Source: Phytopseudomonas flavescens
Lineage (GTDB): Bacteria > Pseudomonadota > Gammaproteobacteria > Pseudomonadales > Pseudomonadaceae
DNA length: 64,000 nt
Assembly (NCBI RefSeq): GCF_900100535.1
Contig: NZ_FNDG01000008.1
Coordinates: 1-64,000, forward strand
Reading direction: 5' to 3'
Position numbers and translations under genes: made by a program. A model generated the notes under the pieces. The model saw only the letters and a program-made list of their open reading frames with translations, was not told the origin of the DNA and ran no database searches. Positions 7,577 through 16,260 of this stretch are shown here, in pieces (position 1 is the stretch's first letter; each line of letters opens with the position of its first letter).

Positions 7577-8973
7577 CCTTTTATCCTCTTCAGTGCCTCG
7601 TCAAAGCAGATGCCTCCGATCTCGCCTGGTGCATAATCCGGATCATCAAAGTAATGCTCTCCGAGTGTCCTTATGTCGGAAAGTGGCCGTGAGAAGCGCA
7701 TGAATCTAAATTCATCGTTCTTTTCAGGAGTCGGCAAGACGGGCTTAAATTTGTTCCCCTTGATTGTGCTTTTACGGTCTTGGGACCATTTGTCAGCAGG
7801 AACCATGGCAACGATGCTCTTGGCCGTTGATGCCAAGGCAGGAGTGGCAAGTTCGGGCCTGTCCGCAGAGGGTACTTTCCACTTATTTGTATAACTGGTA
7901 AAAAGTTTCATTCCTTCGCGCATAAACTCTTTTACTGACAAATAAAGTTCAGAGTTTCCGTCGATCCCCCGCTTAGTCGTTGTAACTGGCAGACGAGCGG
8001 CATCATTTGATTTAAAGCTTACAACTCCGGCTATTGAGACGAATTGGGTGTGGTATTGAGGAACTCCCGCCTCTCCCCACCCAGTCACCCTGGTTTTGTC
8101 TGCATAGAGGACGACTCGATCATTGCATATGATCGTCCATCCTGCTTGCTCTGTGGATGGACGCCCTAACAAGGACTCTTCTTGTTCCTCGTCAGTTGGT
8201 AAATTTCGATAGAAGCCTACGGCCATCTCAATAGATACGCCGTTCACTTCCCCCGTATATACGTAGGGCGCGATGCCTGCGCCTGTATTAAATGCCTCCT
8301 GACTTAGGATGAACGAGGAGCCTGTTGGCAGAACTCTTTTTCCATTAACGAAGACATTAAATCCTTTGAGAATAATGTTCCCGTAGTATGCGGAAATGGA
8401 TTTAATTAGGTCATTTTCAAAAGCGGTTGCATCTGAGAAGAGGCGAGAAACGCCAGAGTACAGATCGGTTACTGAAACACTTACTCCTGTCTGCTCGTCT
8501 TTACGCTCTATTTCTTCCAGGGGAAGCTCCCAGTTATTGTCGTCGTCTATCCAGTCTGGCGATATCGAGACTGTATATGAGCTTTCCTCTGTAAAAGATG
8601 AAACTACTGCTTGGCGGCCCATTTTAAAAATGGCGCGCTTCATGCCTATACCGTAAACACCGACAGTCGGAATATCTGAGTCTGTTTCTTTATCAGGGCG
8701 ACCCAGGCGAAAGGCTCTATCGAGTGCAACTCCCTTTGGGATGCCGCCACAATTGTCAGTTATTTTGAACTCTTCTTTATTGAAGGTTATATGTGCTGTG
8801 TGGCCTTCGTAAGGGAGAGGATCGTCGAGGTGATCCTTTTTCTCACGCATAACACCATCAATACAGTTATCAAGCAAATCAAGTAATGAGTCTTTCAACT
8901 CAATATCTCGGGTCAGCATCTCAACGAAAAAGCGTTTTGCTGGGAATGCTTTTACTTGGACTATCTCGATCAT
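7573..8973 (-). CDS. GHKL-type ATPase (Hsp90/MutL/MORC-like fold)
   Basis: 466 residues. Bergerat-fold motifs are clear: N box LLDLLDNCIDG with the Mg-binding Asn36, G1 box ITDNCGGIP with Asp73, and G2 box GVYGIGMKRA (residues 106-115). There is no histidine-kinase H box and no transducer features of gyrase. The long region after residue 150 suggests a MutL/MORC-like molecular switch, not a sensor. It is the first gene of the island operon; AAGGGA precedes the ATG at a good distance. From general knowledge, GHKL ATPases of MORC/MutL type are known in prokaryotic restriction-modification-like operons; use here as a DNA-sensing motor of a defence system is inference. Confidence 0.85.
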   Translation of the reverse strand: MIEIVQVKAFPAKRFFVEMLTRDIELKDSLLDLLDNCIDGVMREKKDHLDDPLPYEGHTAHITFNKEEFKITDNCGGIPKGVALDRAFRLGRPDKETDSDIPTVGVYGIGMKRAIFKMGRQAVVSSFTEESSYTVSISPDWIDDDNNWELPLEEIERKDEQTGVSVSVTDLYSGVSRLFSDATAFENDLIKSISAYYGNIILKGFNVFVNGKRVLPTGSSFILSQEAFNTGAGIAPYVYTGEVNGVSIEMAVGFYRNLPTDEEQEESLLGRPSTEQAGWTIICNDRVVLYADKTRVTGWGEAGVPQYHTQFVSIAGVVSFKSNDAARLPVTTTKRGIDGNSELYLSVKEFMREGMKLFTSYTNKWKVPSADRPELATPALASTAKSIVAMVPADKWSQDRKSTIKGNKFKPVLPTPEKNDEFRFMRFSRPLSDIRTLGEHYFDDPDYAPGEIGGICFDEALKRIKG

Positions 8974-9108
8974 AAAATCCCTTTATGCATAATAAATCGA
9001 TAGGGCTGTGCAGATCATGGCATACCACTTGGGCCATCGTATACGCTGGTGATCGTCATTCCGTACGGCAATTGGGGCAGACCACGACTTTCTATTCTTA
9101 CATTCATT

Positions 9109-9878
9109 TCAAAAACTCTGCATCGTTCGGCATTTGGGAAACGCCGAGCAGCCCCAGAATTGCTGTCCCGCTTTCGGATCTGATTTCACTGTTCGTAACA
9201 GCAGCGCGCTGCTGCATTTCGGGCATTGTCGCTCGGCTGTCGGGTCACTACGCCGCTTAAGGTTTTGCACATGCTCGCGGTGCGTGGCAAGCGTCGGCGC
9301 ACGGCGGCCGGATTGCAGTGCGTGCAGCATGGCCTCGACTTCAGCCTCGCTGAATACGGGTTGCTGGAATGACTTGATATAGCGGATAAGCCAATGCCCT
9401 GGGTCACGTTGACCGGCATTTCGGTTTTGAAGCTGCTGCCGCCAACGAAGGTGATGACCGAGTGCAGGTGCTCGGGGGGGACGCCAAGGGTGGCTTCCAG
9501 AGCTTTGAGGTGCTTGTAGTTCTGCCGCAGCGGGCTCTGGAATTTGAAGGTGCGTTTATAGAGCTTCTGCGTACATTGTGCCTGCTTCTCGCTGCCGAAT
9601 ATCAAGCCGCTCATGTTCTTCGTTTCCAGCGCGAAGATGCCGTAGATCGACAGAAAGACGTGATCGATCTGCGTCGTGCCATCGGGCGTATTCAGGGTGA
9701 CGTTATGCAGGCGGCGGTAGGTGTGCTCATCCAACTGTCTGTGAGCGAAGAATCGGACGATCAGTTCGCCGATATGGCCCTTGGCCCTAGGCGACTTGAT
9801 CAGCGCGATCAGAAATACGGCTGGGATAAACCAGATCAGCATGCCCAATACCTGGGCAATAACAGGGGTGAAGTCCAT
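9109..9878 (-). pseudogene. NERD-domain / topoisomerase-type zinc-finger protein, frameshifted
   Basis: The N-terminal 160 residues (start ATG at 9878) begin with a membrane segment (VLGMLIWFIPAVFLIALI). A NERD nuclease-related domain follows, with DGTTQIDHV and ALETKNMSG as the PD-(D/E)xK-like acid and E-x-K elements. Near base 9390 the frame is lost. In the next frame the expected continuation appears (RYIKSFQQPVFSEAEVEAML), ending in a C4 zinc finger CPKCSSALLL...FWGCSAFPKCR. One missing base would restore a protein of about 256 residues, the usual size for this architecture. It is therefore a recent frameshift mutation or a sequencing error. It lies inside the island behind the Fic gene. 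Confidence 0.85.
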
Positions 9879-9963
9879 TTCTCGACCTTTCGGAGAATCC
9901 TGCGTTGGCTGGATAGTACCGAAATTTAGCGTAATGGCACGATAGTATTAAAAGGTAGCTGTA

Positions 9964-11088
9964 TCAGTCAGCGATGATCTGATAGCGAGTACTACGGCCA
10001 CCGCCAGGCAGGCGGACAATGCAGCCCTTATCCAGTAGAACACTCAAGTGCCGCGTTGCTGTGGCTTTGGATACCTTAGCAACAGATTGATATTGAGCCG
10101 CGCTGATGCCATCTCCAAAGCCGCACTCGCCACCGTCGAGCAGCCGGTTCAGCACCTTGATTTGTTCAGCAGACAGAGCCTGTCCTCGATGCGCCTGCCA
10201 GAAGCGGGCTTTGGCCAGCACTCTGTCGATACGCGCCAAGGCCTGCTCCAGGCTCTTCAGCAGCGTGCCCAGGAACCAGTGCAGCCATGCAGTGATATCC
10301 AGGCCACCTTTCTGGCTGGCCTCAAGGACGCGGTAGTAGCCTGCGCGGTCGTCCAGGATACTCGCTGACATGGCGTAGAAGCGGATGGCCTGTTGCTCAC
10401 TTTGTGCCAGGGCCATATCGGTGATGGCCCGCGTGAGACGGCCGTTGCCATCGTCGAACGGGTGCAAGGTGACGAACCAGAAATGGGCGATCCCTGCACG
10501 CAGTAATGGATCAAGACTCACATCACTGCGACTGCTTTCGAACCAGGCTAGGAACTCCGCCAGGTGCTGATCCAGTCCTTCCCGTGGCGGTGCTTCGAAA
10601 TGAACGGTTGGTCGATCAAGCCGGCCAGAAACGACCTGCATCGGCTCCTCACCACGCAGCTCACCAATGTGTAGGGGGCGAGCCGATAGACTCTCATCGA
10701 CAGGAAACAACCAACGATGCCAGTTGAGAAGGCGTGGTAGATCTAACGATGACTGACATTCCTGCGTGGCATCAATCAACAGCTCCGCCAACCCTTCCGA
10801 ACGGGGTGTCGTGCGACCATCCTCACTCAAGCCCAGGCGTCTTGCCAGCGAGGAGCGCACTGACCCGACGTTAAGTTGTTCGCCTTCGATAGCGGACGAC
10901 GTGACGATATTCTGCAGCATGGCATCCAGGCTGCTCTGCGCCTCTGTATCACTTCCAGCAGCACCCAGCATGCCTAACAGCCGGCCTTGGGCGTGGGTGC
11001 ATGCACGTAGCAGCGGAGCGAGCTGTGCAGCTTGCCAGGTGAAGTGTGGCCATTCAGGCTGTTGCCAGGTCCAGTAAGGGGGAGTCAT
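9964..11088 (-). CDS. Fic-family AMP-transferase-like protein with N-terminal DUF4172-type and C-terminal winged-helix parts
   Basis: 374 residues from ATG 11088; a TTG one codon upstream is possible but less likely. The catalytic Fic motif HPFDDGNGRLTR starts at His209. The inhibitory helix motif SSAIEGE (residues 64-70, pattern [S/T]xxxE[G/N]) precedes it, which makes this a self-restrained class with the inhibitor inside the N-terminal region. The start YWTWQQPEWPHFTW resembles the DUF4172 module. The last ~60 residues (VAKVSKATATRHLSVLLDKG) form a helix-turn-helix, so the protein may bind DNA and control its own promoter, where palindromes are seen. The target protein of adenylylation is unknown. 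Confidence 0.9.
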   Translation of the reverse strand: MTPPYWTWQQPEWPHFTWQAAQLAPLLRACTHAQGRLLGMLGAAGSDTEAQSSLDAMLQNIVTSSAIEGEQLNVGSVRSSLARRLGLSEDGRTTPRSEGLAELLIDATQECQSSLDLPRLLNWHRWLFPVDESLSARPLHIGELRGEEPMQVVSGRLDRPTVHFEAPPREGLDQHLAEFLAWFESSRSDVSLDPLLRAGIAHFWFVTLHPFDDGNGRLTRAITDMALAQSEQQAIRFYAMSASILDDRAGYYRVLEASQKGGLDITAWLHWFLGTLLKSLEQALARIDRVLAKARFWQAHRGQALSAEQIKVLNRLLDGGECGFGDGISAAQYQSVAKVSKATATRHLSVLLDKGCIVRLPGGGRSTRYQIIAD

Positions 11089-11096
11089 CAAGAATG

Positions 11097-11190
11097 CTCA
11101 TGCATGAGTCGATTAGCCAACCTATTCGGCTCATATTTTGAGCTGATAGTCCCCGATATTCGGCTCAATGTCTAATTATCAGGATGAGCC
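11097..11190. promoter_or_regulatory. Palindromic sites upstream of the Fic gene
   Basis: CTCATGCATGAG at 11097-11108 is a perfect 12-bp palindrome. GCTCA-TATTT-TGAGC at 11129-11143 is a perfect inverted repeat. Further half-sites lie at about 11162 (GGCTCA) and 11185 (TGAGCC). They share the TGAG/CTCA core and sit directly before the Fic start codon, so they may be operators for the Fic protein's own winged-helix domain. The role is inferred. Confidence 0.45.
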
Positions 11191-11460
11191 ATTCGATCAG
11201 AGAGGCGCCCAATACATGGCCACCTGGGAGATTTCGTCATGACGAAAATCTCCTCTGCGTCAACGCTGATGCCTAGCGCCATCATTTTCTCTAAGCCATA
11301 TCAATACCCTGATAGTGAGTTCTGAAGAACTGGGCTAAGTAGAGCTGTATGACGCTCCACCGGTGGTTAGCTGCTACGCTTCGGCTGAGCAAAAACATGA
11401 CGGTGCTGGCCAGCAGATACCTAACGGTGACCAAAAAATTTTCAGGCCGTAGAAAAAGAA
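11191..11460. other. Non-coding gap in the island with one large near-palindrome
   Basis: About 270 bases with no credible gene. The notable feature is 11227-11253, an inverted repeat of about 13 bp per arm with a single-base bulge (GGAGATTTCGTCA / TGACGAAAATCTCC, no loop). It is not followed by a T run, so it looks more like a protein-binding or recombination site than a terminator. Confidence 0.4.
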
Positions 11461-11462
11461 AA

Positions 11463-11482
11463 AGCCAGCCCGAAGGCTAGCT
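11463..11482 (-). terminator. Intrinsic terminator of the CAT tRNA gene, island-borne
   Basis: Read on the minus strand, an 8-bp stem (AGCTAGCC / GGCTGGCT, one G-T pair) with a TTCG loop is followed by a T-rich stretch, just downstream of the tRNA CCA end. It belongs to the inserted island, replacing the original terminator now at 5139-5161. Confidence 0.8.
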
Positions 11483-11499
11483 TAATTCTTTGATTTACA

Positions 11500-11545
11500 T
11501 GGTGGGCCCACACGGACTCGAACCGTGGACCAAAGGATTATGAGT
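11500..11545 (-). repeat. Proximal attachment site of the island (att copy 2), inside the intact tRNA gene
   Basis: 46 bases identical to 5167-5212. Here they form the 3' half of a complete tRNA gene, so the insertion kept the tRNA functional. Confidence 0.9.
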
Positions 11546-11576
11546 CCTCTGCTCTAACCAACTGAGCTATAGGCCC
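11500..11576 (-). tRNA. tRNA with CAT anticodon, probably tRNA-Ile2 (lysidine type)
   Basis: 77 nt with encoded CCA. The cloverleaf is complete: a 7-bp acceptor GGGCCTA / TGGGCCC with one G-T pair, D arm GCTCAGTTGGTTAGAGC, anticodon loop CTCATAA, and T loop TTCGAGT. A CAT anticodon can mean elongator Met or Ile2. The C4-G69 and C5-G68 acceptor pairs match E. coli Ile2, the substrate of the lysidine synthetase TilS, better than elongator Met; this is an inference. It is the integration target of the island. Confidence 0.9.
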
Positions 11577-11854
11577 TCAGAGGCCGGCGGATTATACCGA
11601 TGCACCTGGCCGAGCGCCAATCCGATGCGCAGGGGGTCTGCTGACATCGCAGTCACAGTGTGCAGCGCTTCCAATCCCGGGAATAAATGTAGGGGTCGCC
11701 TGCACAGCCGCGCCGGCACGTGCGGCGCCAGGTCGTGCACGCAGAGTCATGTCTCGCCGGCAGGCAGAGTCAAGTCACCCCGGGCGCCGCTCCTTATGCT
11801 GGATAGGTGATCGCCATCGGCGAACCATCCACCTGCCCAGTACAGGAGCCGCTC

Positions 11855-12971
11855 GTGACAACCTCTCAGATCGCGACCCTCGCCAGCGTCGAGGACTTCC
11901 TTGCACGCCCGCACGCCTCGTTCATCGATGGCGAACAGCGCCAGACCAGCACGGGCACCGTCCGGGGTATCTTCGACCCAGCCACCAACCGAGTGATCAG
12001 CCGCACCCGGCAGGCCGATGCCCACCAGGTGGAGCGCATCGTGCGCAGCGCCCGGCAGGCCTTCGAAACCGGGGTCTGGAGCGGCCCAGCGCGAGCGTAT
12101 CCTGCTGCGCTTCGCCGGTCTGGTCGAGGCCCAAGATGAACAGCTGGCGCAACTGGAAACCCTCGACCAGGGCTAGTCGATCCACCTGGCACGCGCCGTG
12201 GAAGTCGGCGCCTCGCTCAACTACATGCGCTACATGGCGGGCTGGGCGACCAAGATCGAGGGCCAGACCCTCGACGTGTCGATCCCGGTGCCCGCCGGGG
12301 CATGCTTGAACGCCTACACGCGCCGCGAGCCGGTCGGGGGTGATTGCCTGCATCGTGCCATGGAACCTCCCGATGATGATCGCCCTGTGGAAAATCATGC
12401 CGGCCCTGGCCTGCGGCAACACCATCATCATCAAGCCCGCCGACGAGACGCCGCTGACCGCCCAGGTTGCCGCCCTGAAGATCGGCGCCGACATGGATCC
12501 CGACGTGCAGATCAATGCCCTGGTCTCGCGCAAGCAGCAGGACAGCGCGCTGCGCTACCTGGACATCGCCCGCCGCGAAGGCGCGCAGTTCACCACCGGC
12601 GGCGAGCCCGACCTGCCGGGGTACTTCGTGCGACCCACGGTGCTCGGCAACCTGCAGCAGCACATGACGGCGGTCCAGGAAGAGCTCTTCGGGCCGGTGC
12701 CTGCGGTACTGCCGTTCGATGTCGAGCAGGCACCGGGCATGGTCAACGACAGCTGCTACGGCCTCACCGCCAGCCTCTGGAGCAATGACCTGGGCCGCGT
12801 GGTGGAACTGATCCCGCGGATCGAAACCGGCACCGTGTGGGTCAACAACCACGTGCCGTCGACCCCAACCTGCCCTTCGGTGGCTATAAGCAGTCGGGTA
12901 TGGGCCGGGAATTCGGCCGCGCGGCCATCGAAGGCTTCACCGCAACCAAATCGGTGTGCATCACCTACTGA
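11855..12971 (+). pseudogene. Decayed NAD-dependent aldehyde dehydrogenase (phenylacetaldehyde dehydrogenase-like)
   Basis: Recognisable aldehyde dehydrogenase blocks occur in order but in different frames. A GTG-initiated N-terminal block comes first ([27 protein letters not shown]). A frameshift near 12090 follows, then [20 protein letters not shown], an in-frame TAG at 12175, and [19 protein letters not shown]. Another shift leads to [25 protein letters not shown]. The segment from the NAD-binding Glu region through the catalytic Cys is missing: [10 protein letters not shown] is followed almost at once by [16 protein letters not shown]. The C-terminus [20 protein letters not shown] is again in another frame and ends at 12971. 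Several independent lesions show an old pseudogene. The family subtype is inferred. Confidence 0.9.
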
Positions 12972-13224
12972 GGCCGGTGCCATTGGCCAGGGCCACCCGG
13001 CCGTGGCATCGACAGGCGCCTTGGCGGCCTGTCCGCGAAGGGCTCCGGCCGTGCCCGTCGACGCGGCGACGACAGGCCAGCAGGCAAACTGACCATTCAT
13101 AATTCCGGCACAGCCCTCTATCATGGCGAGAATCAGCACGTCCATTCCCTGCTGCCTATCCCGCCGTGTGCGCCCATCGTGCAGGTGATAGGCACACGAC
13201 ATCGCCTAAGCCGGGCCTGAGAAC

Positions 13225-14763
13225 TTGACGAGTCAGCCTTCGAAAATCGCTCACCTCAGGCGCCTGGTCGCGATCATGACCAGCGTCGTGGGGGTGGCCG
13301 TCCTGCTGCTGACCCATATGCAGGTCGAGTGGGACAAGCGCGAAGCGCTGAGGCAACGCGTCGACGACATGCAGAACCTGTCGACCGCCCTCACCCGTCA
13401 GGCGGAGTCGACGATCCGCGATGCCCACACGGTGCTGATCGGCATTCAGCGCAAGCTCGAGGTTTCCGGCTACAGCGCCGACAACCTGCGCGAGGTGCTG
13501 GAGGTATCACGGGCACAGCTGGGCGTGCTGCGCGATGTCGAGGGCTTCACCGTGGTCGGCACGGACGGCCGTGCGCTGGTCACCACCATCGCCGACTCGA
13601 GCCCGACCTATAACGCCACCGACCGGGATTATTTCGTCTTTCACCGCCGCGACGGCAACCATGGCCTGTTCATCGGTGCGCCCATCCAGAGTCGCATGAC
13701 CGGTGAATGGGTGATTTCGCTGTCACTGCGCCTCAGCGATGCCGATGGCGGGTTTCGCGGGGTGTTGCTGGCGACGCTGCTGATCCGGCACTTCGTCGAC
13801 CTCTACCAGACCATCGACCTCGGTAGCGAGGGCATCATCGGCCTGGTCAACCGGGACGGCACCATCCTTGCCCGGTCACTGATGACGCCCAAGAGCTTCG
13901 CGCTCAACGTATCGAAAAGCCCGGTACTGCGCATGCTCAACGACGATGGCGTGACACGTGGCACCATCGTGCTGAAGGCGATGACCGACGGCGTGAGGCG
14001 TATCTACGGATTCGACTCCAGCGCCGAGTATCCGATTCTGGTGGCGGCGGCGGTGTCCGAACAACAGGCGATGCAGGCCTGGAAGAAGCGGGCACGGCAA
14101 AGCTGGGCGTTGAGCGGCATCGTGCTGCTGTTGTTCGTGTCCCTGGCCTGGATGATCTGGCGCGCGCTGCTGCGCCAGGGGCAGATGGAGGCCAGCCTGA
14201 AAGGCATGCACCGTGATCTCGCGGAGGCCAACCATGCACTGGCGATCATCGCCGGCGAGGATGCCCTCACCGGCCTCGCCACACGCCGTCGCCTGGACGA
14301 AGCCCTGCAGGCCGCCTTCAGCGCCGCGCTGGCCCAGGGCCAGCCGCTGTCCTTCGTGCTGGTCGATGTAGACTACTTCAAACGCTTCAACGACCAGTAC
14401 GGCCACCCGGCCGGCGACGAGGCGCTCAAGCAGGTGGCGGCAGTGATCAAGCGTCACGCCAAGCGCAGTGCGGATATCACGGCACGCTACGGCGGCGAGG
14501 AAATGGCGCTGATCCTGCCCGGCGCGCACAGCACCCCGGCGCTGACCGTAGCCGAGCGGATTCGCGCGGATGTCGAGGCCTTGGCGATCGTCAACCAAGG
14601 CTCACCCTACGGCAACCTGACCCTGAGCATCGGCGTCGCGTCCTGCGAGCCAGGGCGGGATATGCCGACGGCGGCCGCGCTGGTCGCGGCCGCCGATGTG
14701 GCCCTGTACGCCGCCAAGGGGGCAGGCCGCAACCGGGTGATGCTCGGCGACAACGCCAGGTGA
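13225..14763 (+). CDS. Membrane diguanylate cyclase with periplasmic sensor domain
   Basis: Up to 512 residues. The longest start is a TTG at 13225; an in-frame ATG at 13276 is the alternative but would cut into the first membrane segment. Architecture: one membrane helix near the N-terminus (VVGVAVLLLTH), a periplasmic Cache/PDC-type sensor of about 250 residues (FTVVGTDGRALVTT, RDYFVFHR), a second helix (ALSGIVLLLFVSLAWMIW), and a cytoplasmic GGDEF domain. The active site is GGEEM at residues 423-427, and the allosteric I-site RSAD lies exactly five residues before it. Active c-di-GMP synthesis with product inhibition is therefore expected. The ligand is unknown, and the gene is stand-alone. 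Confidence 0.9.
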   Translation: MTSQPSKIAHLRRLVAIMTSVVGVAVLLLTHMQVEWDKREALRQRVDDMQNLSTALTRQAESTIRDAHTVLIGIQRKLEVSGYSADNLREVLEVSRAQLGVLRDVEGFTVVGTDGRALVTTIADSSPTYNATDRDYFVFHRRDGNHGLFIGAPIQSRMTGEWVISLSLRLSDADGGFRGVLLATLLIRHFVDLYQTIDLGSEGIIGLVNRDGTILARSLMTPKSFALNVSKSPVLRMLNDDGVTRGTIVLKAMTDGVRRIYGFDSSAEYPILVAAAVSEQQAMQAWKKRARQSWALSGIVLLLFVSLAWMIWRALLRQGQMEASLKGMHRDLAEANHALAIIAGEDALTGLATRRRLDEALQAAFSAALAQGQPLSFVLVDVDYFKRFNDQYGHPAGDEALKQVAAVIKRHAKRSADITARYGGEEMALILPGAHSTPALTVAERIRADVEALAIVNQGSPYGNLTLSIGVASCEPGRDMPTAAALVAAADVALYAAKGAGRNRVMLGDNAR

Positions 14764-14958
14764 TCCGGGCGCCGGACTGGCATGCCGAGCGGCGTCACGG
14801 CGGTACCCAGCTTTTTGCTGGCCAACGACGACAAAAACGCTAATTTCGCTATTCCCCGGCACTGAACACAATGGGCCTCGAGGCACGAGCGGCTTGCGCA
14901 CTTGCCCGCGCCCGGCCTTGGCCGAAAGGCAGCGGGCCTTTTTCAGAGGGACATAGCG

Positions 14959-16260
14959 ATGACTGTCGATAAAATCGAAACCGATACCCTGGTGGTTGGC
15001 GCGGGCCAGGCCGGGGTGGCGATGAGCGAGCACCTGAGCAAGCTGGGCGTGCCGCACCTGGTGCTGGAGCGCGAGCGCATCGCCGAACGCTGGCGCACCA
15101 TGCGCTGGGATTCGCTGGTGGCCAACGGGCCGGCCTGGCATGACCGCTTTCCCGGCCTGGAATTCGACATCGACGACGACGCCTTTCCCCACAAGGAGCA
15201 GGTGGCCGCCTACTTCGAAGCCTATGCGCGCACCTTCGACGCGCCGATTCGTACCGGCGTGGACGTGAAGCAGGTCCGCCGCAATGCCAATCGCCCCGGC
15301 TTCACCATCGAAACCTCACAGGGGGTGATCGAGGCCAACCGGGTGGTTGCTGCCACCGGGCCGTTCCAGCGCCCGGTGATCCCGGCCATCGCGCCGGAGG
15401 ATGCGCGCCTGACGCAGCTGCATTCCGCCGACTACCGCAACCCCCAGCAGTTGCCGGCCGGCGCGGTGCTGGTGGTGGGCGCTGGCTCCTCGGGCACGCA
15501 GATCGCCGATGAGCTGCTGCAGGCCGGCCGCCAGGTGTACCTGTCAGTGGGCGCTCACGACCGACCGCCACGCAGCTACCGCAACCGCGACTTCTGCTGG
15601 TGGCTGGGCGTGCTCGGCGAGTGGGACGCGGAGATCGCCAAGCCCGGCCGTGAGCACGTGACCATCGCCGTCAGCGGAGCCGCTGGCGGCAAGACCATCG
15701 ATTTCCGCCGCCTGGCCCATGCAGGCATGACGCTGGTCGGCCTGACCCGATCCTTCGACGACGGCGTGGTGCGCTTCGCCGATGACCTGGTCGACAACAT
15801 CCGCCGGGGCGACGAGAACTACCTGGCGCTGCTCGATGCCGCGGACGCCTACATCGCCCGCAACGGCCTCGACCTGCCGGAAGAACCGCAGGCGCGGCAA
15901 CTGCCTGCCGACCCGGCGTGCATGCGCGAACCGCTGCGCGAGCTGGACCTGATCGCGGCCGGGGTCACCTCGATCATCTGGGCAACCGGTTTCGCCACCG
16001 ACTTCAGCTGGCTGGAGGTCGATACCTTCGACGCCAACGGCAAGCCGCAGCACCAGCGCGGCGTATCCCGCGAGCCGGGCATCTATTTCCTCGGCCTGCC
16101 GTGGCTGTCGCGCCGGGGCTCATCGTTCATCTGGGGCGTGTGGCACGACGCCAAGCACGTCGCCGATCATATCGCCACGCAACGCAAGTACAGCGCCTAT
16201 CGCGATGCCGCGCAGCGCCAGGCAGACGCACCCATCCCCCGCCTGCAGGGAGTCAACTGA
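14959..16260 (+). CDS. Flavin-containing monooxygenase (FAD/NADPH oxidoreductase)
   Basis: 433 residues from ATG 14959, preceded by AGAGGG. FAD-binding GAGQAG lies at residues 14-19, NADPH-binding GAGSSG near 174, and the C-terminal WATGFATDFSWL carries the ATG motif shared by flavin monooxygenases and N-hydroxylases. It should oxygenate an amine or carbonyl substrate in the cytoplasm. It is the first gene of an operon with RidA, a DUF1028 protein and an ArgE-like deacylase. Its stop shares one base with the RidA start. With a RidA partner, an imine or enamine intermediate is plausible, hence an N-containing substrate; this is inference. Confidence 0.88.
   Translation: MTVDKIETDTLVVGAGQAGVAMSEHLSKLGVPHLVLERERIAERWRTMRWDSLVANGPAWHDRFPGLEFDIDDDAFPHKEQVAAYFEAYARTFDAPIRTGVDVKQVRRNANRPGFTIETSQGVIEANRVVAATGPFQRPVIPAIAPEDARLTQLHSADYRNPQQLPAGAVLVVGAGSSGTQIADELLQAGRQVYLSVGAHDRPPRSYRNRDFCWWLGVLGEWDAEIAKPGREHVTIAVSGAAGGKTIDFRRLAHAGMTLVGLTRSFDDGVVRFADDLVDNIRRGDENYLALLDAADAYIARNGLDLPEEPQARQLPADPACMREPLRELDLIAAGVTSIIWATGFATDFSWLEVDTFDANGKPQHQRGVSREPGIYFLGLPWLSRRGSSFIWGVWHDAKHVADHIATQRKYSAYRDAAQRQADAPIPRLQGVN

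Larger units (their letters stand above)
5167..11545. mobile_element. Genomic island integrated in a tRNA-CAT gene, no integrase present
   Basis: A 46-bp perfect direct repeat of the tRNA 3' half bounds a segment of about 6.3 kb. The cargo is a methyltransferase / SAM-fold / GHKL-ATPase operon, a broken NERD gene and a Fic gene, all on the minus strand. Base composition between about 5.3 and 9.1 kb is visibly AT-richer than the flanks, supporting transfer. The island brings its own tRNA 3' end plus a new terminator at 11463-11482. No tyrosine recombinase, relaxase or phage gene is present, so it is either a decayed island or one mobilised in trans. The boundaries follow directly from the repeat; the mobility history is inferred. 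Confidence 0.85.
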
